A DNA stretch of 64,000 nt from Fundidesulfovibrio putealis DSM 16056 (GTDB taxonomy: Bacteria > Desulfobacterota > Desulfovibrionia > Desulfovibrionales > Desulfovibrionaceae): NCBI RefSeq assembly GCF_000429325.1, contig NZ_AUBQ01000012.1:224518-288517 (forward strand), read 5' to 3'. The notes below the pieces were generated by a model. That model was given only the letters and a program-made list of their open reading frames with translations. It was not told the DNA's origin and did not search any database. Below are positions 32,549-41,098 of the stretch, in pieces. The translations under genes were made by a program, and so were the position numbers. Every line of letters starts with the position of its first letter. The stretch's first letter is position 1.

Positions 32549-33657
32549 CACGACACCAGCCTGTGCTTGCGCAGCTCGTCCCAGGCCTTGTCCACCATGT
32601 CGCTGGCTTCCTGGCCCTCGGCCCAGTGGATGAGCTGGTCAAGCCCCTGCTCCAGGGTGACGCCCGGCCGGTAGCCCATCTCCATGATGGCCGAGCAGTC
32701 ACCGAAGCAGTGGCGGATGTCCCCGGCCCGGAACTGCCCGGTGATCTGCGGTTCCACGTCCGATCCGATCACGCGCTGTATGGTGCGGGCCAGGTCCAGC
32801 ACGGTGATGGGCGTGCCGGAGCCCACGTTGAAGGCCCTATTGTCCATCCGGGGATTCTCCATGGCCAGGATGTTGGCCTGGACGATGTCCGACACGTGGA
32901 CGAAGTCGCGCATTTGCAGGCCGTCTTCGAAGATGAGAGGCGGCTGGTTGTTTTTCAGGCGCGAGCAGAAGATTGCGCAGACCCCGGTGTAGGGGTTGGA
33001 GAGCGACTGTCGCGTGCCGTAGCCGTTGAAATAGCGAAGCGCCACGGAGGGCACGGGGGAATGGCGCCCGAAGCTCAGGCAAAGCTCCTCCTGATCGCGC
33101 TTGGTGACGGCGTAGACAGAATCCGGGCGCATGGGGTGGCTCTCGCGCGTGGGCACGGGCAGGGCCGCATGGCCGCAGGCGTCGCAGATCATCTCGTAGT
33201 TCTTGGCCTCCACCTGTTCGGCGGTGCGCACCCTCACGGCGGAACTGCCGCAGGCCGGACAGGAATAGCTGCCCTCGCCGTAGCAACTCATGGAGCTGGC
33301 CACCACGAGCTTGCGTACCGAGTGCTTGCGGTTGGCCAGGTGGTCCAGAATCGCGGCAGTGCCCAGGCAGTTGGACTCCACATAGCGCACGGGCTCGTAC
33401 ATGGACTGCCCCACCCCCACCCGCGCCGCCTGGTGGAACACCACCTCCACGTCCTCCAGGGCCTGGGCCAGCAGGCTCTGGTTGCGCACGTCGCCCACGA
33501 TGGTGACCGCCTTGGGGTTGGCGTAGGCGGGATAGCTCCCCCGGTGGACCTGGAACTCCAGATTGTCCAGAACCACCACGTCCAGCCCCATTCCGATGAG
33601 GGCGTCGCTTAAGTGCGAGCCGATGAACCCCAGGCCGCCGGTGACTAGAACTCTCAT
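32548..33657 (-). CDS. NAD-dependent sugar epimerase/dehydratase with inserted zinc ribbon
   Basis: 369 residues from ATG 33657 (ATGA overlap with the upstream ligase gene). Extended SDR: GGLGFIGSHL for NAD, SSMSCYGEG, Y182-x3-K186 catalytic pair, RYFNGYG and FNVGSGTPITVLDLA. Between the Ser and Tyr motifs is an insert with C133-PA-C136-G and C158-DA-C161-G, a zinc-ribbon pattern. Similar inserts occur in some dTDP-rhamnose 4-epimerase-like proteins. It should make an activated sugar (UDP-galactose or a 6-deoxy sugar) for this polymer. A 276-base upstream extension of the frame is shadow. Confidence 0.88.
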   Translation of the reverse strand: MRVLVTGGLGFIGSHLSDALIGMGLDVVVLDNLEFQVHRGSYPAYANPKAVTIVGDVRNQSLLAQALEDVEVVFHQAARVGVGQSMYEPVRYVESNCLGTAAILDHLANRKHSVRKLVVASSMSCYGEGSYSCPACGSSAVRVRTAEQVEAKNYEMICDACGHAALPVPTRESHPMRPDSVYAVTKRDQEELCLSFGRHSPVPSVALRYFNGYGTRQSLSNPYTGVCAIFCSRLKNNQPPLIFEDGLQMRDFVHVSDIVQANILAMENPRMDNRAFNVGSGTPITVLDLARTIQRVIGSDVEPQITGQFRAGDIRHCFGDCSAIMEMGYRPGVTLEQGLDQLIHWAEGQEASDMVDKAWDELRKHRLVS

Positions 33658-35117
33658 ATTTCGTTTTCCCAAGGGTTTTGGGCCTCGCGGGCCATGACGA
33701 AGACGCTGCCGAAGACGAAGGCGTTGATGGGCGTCATGTTGTCGATGTTGAACATGGGGCCGAAGATGGAAATGAACATGTTGCCTGCGATGATGCCGGA
33801 CATGCCCAGCTGCACCGCGCGCGACGACGGATCGGCCATCCATTTGAGCGAGCGCACGGCTGTATACAGCGCGGTGAGCGGGAGCAGCAGGAAACTGAAC
33901 AACCCTACGGCTCCAAGCTTCACCAGAAGCCACATGTAGCTGTTGTGCACGTAGATTTCATTGCTCAGATATCCGAGTTTCTTTGATTCCTGGTCGTACT
34001 GCGGGCTTTCGAACACCACGCGCGTCCCCAGGCCGTTGCCCCACACGGGATTCTTGCTGATGAGAAACGACGCCGCGTCCCATTCGCGCAACCGGTGTAT
34101 GGAGGATATGTCGTCCTTGTATTCGCGCAGGGAAAGGAAACGCGACACCACGGACTCGATGGGGTTGATCGCCTTGGGGCTTATCACGGTATGCGCGATG
34201 CCCAGGATGATGCCGCCAAGAAACACCATCAGCGCGAGCTTGACCAGGGTCCGCCTGACCAGCGGCTCCCCCACCACGAACATGAAGGCCAGACCCGCGC
34301 CAAGCCCCAGGTAGGCGCTTCGGAAAAACGTGACCGCCAGGGCGCACAGGTTCAGCAGTCCGATCCCCAGGGCGAGCCTGGGCCGCACGCCGTACATGGC
34401 GAAGACGAAACCCAGGATGACCGGCGGCAGATACGCGCCAAGCTCCAGGAGCACCACGCGGATGCCCTCGCCGTAGAGCAGCACCTCTCCCACGCCCAGG
34501 GCGTAGTTGGTGAGGATGCGCAGGGAAGAGAACACGGACACGCCAAGCAGTATCCAGATGCTCTTTTTCAGCGTCTGGACGTCGAATTCGGCCATCAGCG
34601 GGAAGACCAGCAGGTATTGCAGCAGGGGACGCAACTCCAGCAGGGCGTCCTTGAAGTAGATCCCCCCGGAAATTGCGCCCGCTGCCGAGATCCCGGCCAG
34701 GACCAGGAACAGAAGCACGGCGGCGCAGAAGAATTTCGGAAGCTGAAGCACTGTGCGGTTCAGGACCAGCACCCGGACGAGCCAGGCTCCGAGCACCACC
34801 GCCAGCAGCAGGTCGGAGGCCTTCAGGCCACCCCCGGCGAAGGGGATGTCGTACTTGTAGAGCTCCTCACGCCCGAATACCATCATGATGCCCACCGACA
34901 TGAGCAAAGCAGGACGGATGCTGCGAAGCGAGAGCAAAAGGAAAAAGAGGGCTCCAAACGCCGCGATGCCGATGCCCGCACCCATGGCGGCGACCACCCC
35001 GCCCAACAGAAGGCCGACTCCGATCACCACCGCCTGGGTGGTGAACAGCCGCGAGAGTATCGGACGCCCTCCCTGACCGGAAGAATTCTCAGAACAATTG
35101 TCTGGCTGGCCGCGCAT
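33654..35117 (-). CDS. O-antigen ligase/polymerase (Wzy/WaaL family)
   Basis: 487 residues with about 11-12 TM segments and one large periplasmic loop (about 300-370: YKDDISSIHRLREWDAASFL, GNGLGTRVVFE, YVHNSYMWLLVKLG), the layout of the Wzy_C ligase family. The Arg and His in that loop fit the catalytic pattern. Within an operon that has an initiating transferase and Wzc/Wza-like proteins it is most likely the Wzy-type polymerase. Translation coupled to the epimerase gene. Confidence 0.85.
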   Translation of the reverse strand: MRGQPDNCSENSSGQGGRPILSRLFTTQAVVIGVGLLLGGVVAAMGAGIGIAAFGALFFLLLSLRSIRPALLMSVGIMMVFGREELYKYDIPFAGGGLKASDLLLAVVLGAWLVRVLVLNRTVLQLPKFFCAAVLLFLVLAGISAAGAISGGIYFKDALLELRPLLQYLLVFPLMAEFDVQTLKKSIWILLGVSVFSSLRILTNYALGVGEVLLYGEGIRVVLLELGAYLPPVILGFVFAMYGVRPRLALGIGLLNLCALAVTFFRSAYLGLGAGLAFMFVVGEPLVRRTLVKLALMVFLGGIILGIAHTVISPKAINPIESVVSRFLSLREYKDDISSIHRLREWDAASFLISKNPVWGNGLGTRVVFESPQYDQESKKLGYLSNEIYVHNSYMWLLVKLGAVGLFSFLLLPLTALYTAVRSLKWMADPSSRAVQLGMSGIIAGNMFISIFGPMFNIDNMTPINAFVFGSVFVMAREAQNPWENEI

Positions 35118-35132
35118 GTCGTTCCCGCCCGG

Positions 35133-36014
35133 CTAGGGGCGCACCCTCTTGTCGCTGCGCAGGAAGTTGCGCATGAGCGTCAGCCATTTCCAGGCCCTGA
35201 TCCCGGCCAGGGTGGCAAAGCGGCCGAATCCGGGCCTGGGGTGGGTGTTCTTGATGCAGAAGAGTTCCATGGAATCGAAAAACGCATGGATCATCCGGGT
35301 GCTGCGGGTGCGCGAGCTCTGCCCCTTGAGGTGCACGATGGTGCAGCCGGGGTCGTAGAGGACCTCGAACCCGGCCTTGGCGAAACGCCAGCACCAGTCC
35401 ATGTCTTCCATGTACATGAAGTAGTCCTCATCCAAAAGACCGACAGTGTCCAGGGCGCGGCGGGTGACCATCATGTAGGCCCCGTTCACGGCGTCCACCT
35501 TCGCAGGGCGGAATTCATCGAGGTAGGTCATGTTGTAGCGGGCCAGCAGCGAGTTGCGGGGAAACAGGCTGGACAGGCCGCTGGCCCGGCAGAAGCCGTC
35601 CCAGGCCGTGGGGAAGCTGCGCCGACAGGCCAGGTCCAGGGAGCCGTCTGCGGTGACCAGGCGGCAGCTGACCATGCCCGCACCGGGGTTATTGGCGAGC
35701 GAGGCCAGGGAACAGTCGAAGGCGTGGTCGGAGACGAGCGTGTCGGGGTTGAGAAGCAGCACGAAGGGGCTTGTGGTCTGCCGCAAGACGAGGTTGTTGC
35801 CCTTGGAGAACCCCAGGTTCTCCGGGCTTGCCGTAAGCGTCACCCAGGGATGCAGCTCGCGCACCGCTCCTGGGGTGCCGTCAGTGGAGGCGTTGTCCAC
35901 CAGATGCACCTCGTAGGAGACGTCCTGGCGCGAGGAGCGGATGGATTCCAGGCAACCCAGCAGGACGTCGCGGCAGTTATAGCTCACGATGACTACGGTG
36001 AGGACGGGGTCCAT
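35133..36014 (-). CDS. family 2 glycosyltransferase
   Basis: 293 residues. Motifs LTVVIVSYNCRDVLLGCLE, HLVDNASTDGT, LLNPDTLVSD, and MEDMDWCWRFAKAGFEVLYD, typical of rhamnosyltransferase-like GT2 enzymes. Soluble with membrane-associated C-terminus (basic MRNFLRSDKRVRP). It lies 4 bp after the initiating sugar transferase gene, so it probably adds the second sugar; this is inference from order. Confidence 0.9.
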   Translation of the reverse strand: MDPVLTVVIVSYNCRDVLLGCLESIRSSRQDVSYEVHLVDNASTDGTPGAVRELHPWVTLTASPENLGFSKGNNLVLRQTTSPFVLLLNPDTLVSDHAFDCSLASLANNPGAGMVSCRLVTADGSLDLACRRSFPTAWDGFCRASGLSSLFPRNSLLARYNMTYLDEFRPAKVDAVNGAYMMVTRRALDTVGLLDEDYFMYMEDMDWCWRFAKAGFEVLYDPGCTIVHLKGQSSRTRSTRMIHAFFDSMELFCIKNTHPRPGFGRFATLAGIRAWKWLTLMRNFLRSDKRVRP

Positions 36015-36018
36015 GCGT

Positions 36019-37461
36019 TCAGCTCGTCCTGGCCCCGAGGACGGCCAGCGGCGTCTTCAGGAGTATCTTGATGTCCAGCAACAGGCTCCAGGAGTCGATG
36101 TACTCCATGTCCAGGCGCAGACGCTCCTCGAAGGTCACGTTGCCCCGGTCGCCGATCTGCCACAGGCCGGTGATTCCCGGCTTTACCGAAAAGCGCCGCT
36201 TCACGGTGGGGTCCTCGATGCGGTCGATCTCGTAGGCGAACAGGGGGCGCGGCCCCACAAGGCTCATCTCGCCGCGCAGCACGTTGAAGAACTGTGGCAG
36301 CTCATCGATGCTGTAGCGGCGCAGGAAGGCCCCAACCCGCGTGACGCGCGGATCGTTCTTGATCTTGAAGGCCGGTCCGGATTCGTAATTCAGCGCGGCC
36401 ACGTCCTTCAGACGCTCCTCGGCGTCGGCCACCATGGAGCGGAACTTGAGCATGCGAAACGGACGCATGCCAAGGCCCGCGCGCCACTGGGAGAAGATCA
36501 CAGGGCCAGGCGAGGAGAGCTTCACGGCCAGGGCCGAGGCCACGAAGAACGGCGAGAAGACGAGAATCGCGGACAGAGCCCCGACGATATCCAGCATGCG
36601 CTTCAGGAAGCCCTGGAAGCCGCTCATGCCGTCCTGCCCGGCGGACAGAAACTTCGCGCCCTCGCCCTCCAGCCAGAAACGCCGCGAGCGCAACCGATCC
36701 GTGGAGAGCATGAGCTTGATGTCCACGCCGCGCGTTGCCGCGAGGTCGAGGATCCACTCGGTTTCCTCGTAGAACTTGCGCACGGGCAGCCCGATCACCA
36801 GGGCGTCCACGATGGTCTTGTCCATGATGGCTGGAAGTTGCGAGATGGGGCCGAGATGCGGGATGGAGAGATCAAGCAGCGCCTTGGAGCCGGACCAGTC
36901 GTCGTCCACGAAGCCGACCACGCGCAACTGGCCGCTGTGGCGCTTTTCCTGGTGTTCCAGGACGAAATCGGCCATGCGCTGCCCGGAACCCACCAGAATC
37001 ACCTGCGGCGTGAAGGCCCCGAAGCGCCAGTCGCGCCCCATGATACGACTGACGCTGAACCGTACTGCGGCCACGAAGCAGAACACGCACGGGCACAACA
37101 CCGCGAGATAGCCCGGACGCACCGGCCTGCCGGTAATCACGCCCATGAGCCCCATGATGGCCGCCCCGGTGAGGCAGGCCGCCAGCAGCCGCTGGGCCTT
37201 GATGCGCCACTTGCCGCGCCGCCAGGGGTCGTACAGGCCGTAGCCCCAGAACAGAAGCCTCCACATCCCGAGCGACCCGGCCACCATCAGCACGCTGCCA
37301 ACGCGCACGCGGTAATCCAGCGCCTCGCGAAGGGAATCCGGGCGGTCGATAAGATGGACCGTACCGGCCAGCCAGAGGCTTGCCGTCATGGCCAGGGACA
37401 CGGCCACCAAGTCCCAAACCTTGTAACTTCTATAACGTTCCCAGAGGCTTGGGATATGCAT
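36019..37461 (-). CDS. polyprenyl-phosphate sugar-1-phosphate transferase (initiating enzyme)
   Basis: 480 residues of the WbaP/WcaJ (polyisoprenyl-phosphate hexose-1-phosphate transferase) family. Four TM helices (about 15-135), a Rossmann-like CoA-binding domain (QVILVGSGQRMADFVLEHQ), a reentrant helix and the C-terminal transferase domain with KRMLDIVGALSAILVFSPFF, FSQWRAGLGMRPFRMLKFRSM, DELPQFFNVLRGEMSLVGPR and KPGITGLWQIGDRGNVTFEER. It loads the first sugar phosphate on undecaprenyl phosphate to begin each repeat. Confidence 0.95.
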   Translation of the reverse strand: MHIPSLWERYRSYKVWDLVAVSLAMTASLWLAGTVHLIDRPDSLREALDYRVRVGSVLMVAGSLGMWRLLFWGYGLYDPWRRGKWRIKAQRLLAACLTGAAIMGLMGVITGRPVRPGYLAVLCPCVFCFVAAVRFSVSRIMGRDWRFGAFTPQVILVGSGQRMADFVLEHQEKRHSGQLRVVGFVDDDWSGSKALLDLSIPHLGPISQLPAIMDKTIVDALVIGLPVRKFYEETEWILDLAATRGVDIKLMLSTDRLRSRRFWLEGEGAKFLSAGQDGMSGFQGFLKRMLDIVGALSAILVFSPFFVASALAVKLSSPGPVIFSQWRAGLGMRPFRMLKFRSMVADAEERLKDVAALNYESGPAFKIKNDPRVTRVGAFLRRYSIDELPQFFNVLRGEMSLVGPRPLFAYEIDRIEDPTVKRRFSVKPGITGLWQIGDRGNVTFEERLRLDMEYIDSWSLLLDIKILLKTPLAVLGARTS

Positions 37462-37500
37462 GTGCGTTCTCTTGAGGCCGTTTGGACGACGGGATCGAAA

Positions 37501-39840
37501 TCAGATCTGACGGTAGAGCCAGCTCGGGATGTAGAAACGCCTCTTGTTGAGCACAACACCCAGGATGCGGGCGTTGACCTCTTCCAGGCGTTCCTTGGTG
37601 CGCTCCACGATCTGAACCCGAACGCGCTCGGCCTCCACCACCAGGATGACGCCCTCGGCGACAGTGGCGATGCGCGTGGGGACGTTGGAGCGCCAGACAG
37701 CCGGGCAATCGATGACAATGTAGCCGAATTCGTCGCGGTACTTGGCCAGCACGGCCTCCATGAGCTTGGGGTCGATGCCGTCGGCCTCGTCGCCTGGAGC
37801 GTCCCCGACGGGAAGAAGCATCAGGCGGGAATAGTCAGGGGCCTGCACCGGCTCAACGTAGTCGGCGCGGCCAGCCAGGAGATCCGAGAGGCCCCGGCAG
37901 TCCCCCAGCGAGCAGAACATGTCGCGCATGCAGGGGTTGCCCAGGTTGGCGTCGATCAAGAGGACCTTCTCGCGGCTGTTCTTGGCAAGGGAAATGGCCA
38001 GGTTGGCTGCCACGGTGCTGCTTCCCTCTCCGTCGTAGCTGGCCGTTACCGCGATGGTGCGCGGGGGGCGGGAGAGTTCGGAGCGTTTCAGGAACAGCCG
38101 GTCCCAGATGTTGTCGTAATAGCGCTCGGTCTGGGCGCGGGAAAAGGCCCGCGATTCGGGCGTGTCGGGAGAACTCTGCTCCCCGTTCATCTGCTCCTTG
38201 AACGCATCACCCAGCCGGGAGGCGGCACTCCTGGCCTTGGCCCCGATGCCGGCCTCGGCGGATGGCTCGCCTTTGTCCTGACGCGCGGCCCTGCCCTTCC
38301 TCTCCTCCGGCCTGAAAAACCGTGCGGGCACATCGAGCAGCACGGGCAGCATCACCGAGTATTCGATGTCCTCAGGGCGGTTCACGGTGTGGTCCAGGTA
38401 TTCCAGCACGAAAGCCAGGGCCAGCGAGCCCACCAGGGCCAGGGCGAATCCGGCGGCCAGGTTGCGCAGCATCCTGGGCTTCACGTGGCGCACCGGAAGC
38501 GACGGCTCCTGGACGATGCTGATGCCGGAGATGCGCTGGATCTTGAGGGCCTCATCGATGCGGGCCTCTTCCAGGCTCTTCTTGTATTTGGTGTAGTTGC
38601 CGGCCAGGACGTCCTTCTCGCGGTCAAGGTTCCTGATGGCGTATTCGAATTCGTTCAGCTTGCGGAAATCGTCCATGAGCTGTTCCATCTGCCGGTCCAG
38701 CACGGTCTTCTTGGCCAGCAGGGAGGAATGGACGGTCTCCTCGGCCACCAGGGAACTGGTGAGCTCCATGAAGATCGGGTTGGAACCCACGATGGTCTGG
38801 GTGCGGCTGTTGGCCTGCTCCTTGATCATCTTCTCGGCCTCGGCCACCTGCCGGGCGATTTCCTTGGCCTGGGCGGTGTCGGGCTTGTAGATGGAGAGGA
38901 CCTCCTGCTGCTTGAGCTGAAGGCGGAAGAGATCCTGGCGCATGTAGTCCCAGGCCAGGTTGGCCACGTTGCGCTGGACCTCGCGGGTCATGGTTTCGGG
39001 GAACCTGTTCAGCTGCTGGCGCACGGCCTCCACCTTGGCCTTGGAAGCGGCCAGCGAGGAGTCGTTGCCTTCCACCTGCTGGCGCAGGTAGCCGTACTGG
39101 TCGCGCAGGGTGCGCTGCTGGTCTTCCACGGAGGAGATTCCCAGCCGGTTCTTGAGCTCCAGGAGCTGGGTTTCCGTGCGCAGCAGGGCCGTGCGGACCT
39201 CTTCCGTCTGTTGCAGGAAGAAGTCGTAGGAGCCGGGGTTCCAGTGAGCCGCGACGTGCTTGTCCTGGTAGGCGTCGATCAGGGTGCGCAGCACCTGCTG
39301 GGCCAGCCTCGGGTCCTGGGATTCGTAAGACAGGGCGATAATGCTGGAGCGGGGCAGCGTCTCGATCTTGGTGGCCTGCATCACGGCGCGCACGGCGGTG
39401 TCGCGCTCGCGCATGGTCTCCTGAAGGAGCGCCTCGCCTGTGAGGACCTTGCGCGCCCAGAAATCCTTCTCCAGCACGCGCTCGGCTCCGAGGGTGGTCA
39501 CCACCCGTTCGGCCATCTCGCGGCTTTGCAGGATGATCATCTCCGAGTTGACCTCGGTCTCCCAGTTCTGCTGGACGTTGACCACCTGTCCGGCGGCCGC
39601 CACCGTGGCGTCGACTCCGGACGAGCGCCCCAGCCTGATGAGCAGCTCCGCCTCTGATTTGTAGATTCTCGGGGCCAGGAAACTGCCCACCAGCACGGCC
39701 AGCATGACCGAACCGAAGAACAAAAGGACGTTGGCCTGATGCCGGAAAAGCACGTGATAGACATCGCGCATGGTCTTGGGGGCGATCTTGGATCCCAGGA
39801 CCGAGTGCGTGATGGGGGAGCCGATGGATGTGAAATTCAT
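37501..39840 (-). CDS. Wzc-like polysaccharide co-polymerase with degenerate P-loop
   Basis: 779 residues from ATG 39840. N-terminal Wzz domain between TM1 (about 39-60) and TM2 (about 495-515), with a long periplasmic coiled coil, then a cytoplasmic CpsD-like ATPase domain (about 590-775). The Walker A' strand VLLIDANLGNP and Walker B YIVIDCPAV are present, but the P-loop reads D603-GEGSST, with Ser607 where BY-kinases have Lys. The C-terminus RRFYIPSWLYRQI has only two Tyr, not a Tyr cluster. It controls chain length and export; kinase activity is doubtful. Confidence 0.9.
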   Translation of the reverse strand: MNFTSIGSPITHSVLGSKIAPKTMRDVYHVLFRHQANVLLFFGSVMLAVLVGSFLAPRIYKSEAELLIRLGRSSGVDATVAAAGQVVNVQQNWETEVNSEMIILQSREMAERVVTTLGAERVLEKDFWARKVLTGEALLQETMRERDTAVRAVMQATKIETLPRSSIIALSYESQDPRLAQQVLRTLIDAYQDKHVAAHWNPGSYDFFLQQTEEVRTALLRTETQLLELKNRLGISSVEDQQRTLRDQYGYLRQQVEGNDSSLAASKAKVEAVRQQLNRFPETMTREVQRNVANLAWDYMRQDLFRLQLKQQEVLSIYKPDTAQAKEIARQVAEAEKMIKEQANSRTQTIVGSNPIFMELTSSLVAEETVHSSLLAKKTVLDRQMEQLMDDFRKLNEFEYAIRNLDREKDVLAGNYTKYKKSLEEARIDEALKIQRISGISIVQEPSLPVRHVKPRMLRNLAAGFALALVGSLALAFVLEYLDHTVNRPEDIEYSVMLPVLLDVPARFFRPEERKGRAARQDKGEPSAEAGIGAKARSAASRLGDAFKEQMNGEQSSPDTPESRAFSRAQTERYYDNIWDRLFLKRSELSRPPRTIAVTASYDGEGSSTVAANLAISLAKNSREKVLLIDANLGNPCMRDMFCSLGDCRGLSDLLAGRADYVEPVQAPDYSRLMLLPVGDAPGDEADGIDPKLMEAVLAKYRDEFGYIVIDCPAVWRSNVPTRIATVAEGVILVVEAERVRVQIVERTKERLEEVNARILGVVLNKRRFYIPSWLYRQI

Positions 39841-39844
39841 ACTT

Positions 39845-40588
39845 CTAGAAGTTCGTCTGCACGCCGATCGCGCGGGAGGTGACTCCGCCGGTTTCGGTGA
39901 TTGCGCCTTGCAGGCCGGTTTTGGGGACCATCTTGTTGATGTACTGATCCACGAAGTCGTTGACCTGGGTGATGACTGTCCTGGGAACCCAGATGATGTC
40001 TCCGGGCTGGAGCCAGAACACCTTGCCCGCCTTGCCGTCCAGGTCGGCGGTGAGGTCCACCTTGCAGCCGTAGCGCTCGTCGCCCTTGTGGCGCACAACG
40101 ATGATGCTGGACATGGCCGCAGTCTTGGGATCGAAGCCGCCCGCTCGCATGACGGCCTCCAGGGCGGTCATGCGGTTGCGCACGCGGATGAGGCCCGGAG
40201 AGCGGACCTCGCCCCCCACGTAGACCTGGGAGTTGGCCTGGGAGCGCATGATGACCGTCAGCTCAGGGTAGTTGAGCTGTCCGGAGTAGGCTTCCTGCAA
40301 TTCCTTGCGCAGGGCGGAGAGACTCTTGCCCTCGGCCTGGACCTCGCCGATCATGGGCAGGTCGAGCTTGCCGTCGAAGCGCACGGCCTGGGATTCGTTG
40401 AACTGGGTGGCGTAGGCGAAACGGATTTCCAGCACGTCGCCCGCGTTGATGACAACCGGGTCCACTGGCTCCGCGCCCATCTCAGCCGACTGCCTGGCGG
40501 GCTTGGCGCAACCGGCCACGGCAAAAAGCGCCACGGCCAGCGCCATCAGCAGCGCACGCCGGGCAAGCGCATGTCTATCGGGATTCAT
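39845..40588 (-). CDS. polysaccharide export outer-membrane lipoprotein (Wza-like)
   Basis: 247 residues. Lipobox ALFAVAGC gives an acylated Cys. Poly_export domain: INAGDVLEIRFAYATQFNES, DLPMIGEVQAEGKSL, then an SLBB domain VYVGGEVRSPGLIRV and LEAVMRAGGFDPKTA, and WLQPGDIIWVPR. Shorter than E. coli Wza (about 380), so the outer-membrane helix part is reduced. First gene of the leftward operon; only 4 bp separate it from the Wzc-like gene. It would form the periplasmic/outer-membrane conduit. Confidence 0.93.
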   Translation of the reverse strand: MNPDRHALARRALLMALAVALFAVAGCAKPARQSAEMGAEPVDPVVINAGDVLEIRFAYATQFNESQAVRFDGKLDLPMIGEVQAEGKSLSALRKELQEAYSGQLNYPELTVIMRSQANSQVYVGGEVRSPGLIRVRNRMTALEAVMRAGGFDPKTAAMSSIIVVRHKGDERYGCKVDLTADLDGKAGKVFWLQPGDIIWVPRTVITQVNDFVDQYINKMVPKTGLQGAITETGGVTSRAIGVQTNF

Positions 40589-41098
40589 AATACACAGTCC
40601 CCTAGCAGTGCCGCGTCCGTTGCATACATCTGGACCGGTATTTTCCGAAACCCGACGAAGCGACCCTGCACGTGCACAATTGCAGTCAAAGTACTTGCGA
40701 GGCCAGAAAGAGTCAACAGCGTGCGCGCATATTGCAGCTTTCCAGGTTTGATTTCATGCCTATTTCATCTCGGCAAGCCCGGAAAACAGGCTTCATGTTT
40801 GCGCCGTCGCCTTCGGGCGCAGCGTGATACCACTTGCGGGTTTCACGTCATCCGTGCCGGAAACGCTCCCGCGCGTTCTCATCGTGTGCGATTGTTACGA
40901 AACAGATTTCGTCACATGCATGCCGCATCCGCCCGTTGCGCCGTGAGGTTGCATTTCAAAATACGGCGCGAGGGCGCCGCACTGCACCCGCCCTCCCTCC
41001 AGCAAAAGACCCTCAGGGACAAGATTATGCCGCATTGACTTCCCCACCGGCATTCCGTAGCCCGTTTACAACTAGCGTATCCGCGCGCTGTCCAGCTT
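40589..41098. other. divergent intergenic region, probable promoter area
   Basis: 510 bp between the first genes of two divergent units. No ORF is supported. A weak sigma-70-like pair on the minus strand (TTGACT at 40716-40711 and TACTTT at 40693-40688, 17 bases apart) could drive the polysaccharide operon, leaving a leader of about 90 bases. No known riboswitch was recognised. Confidence 0.35.

Noticed and set aside
35989..39657. Plus-strand open frame of 1222 codons across the polysaccharide operon
   Set aside because: It is antisense to the sugar transferase and Wzc-like genes; the His/Gly/Gln/Asp/Val-rich composition is that of a GC-rich shadow frame, with no domain.
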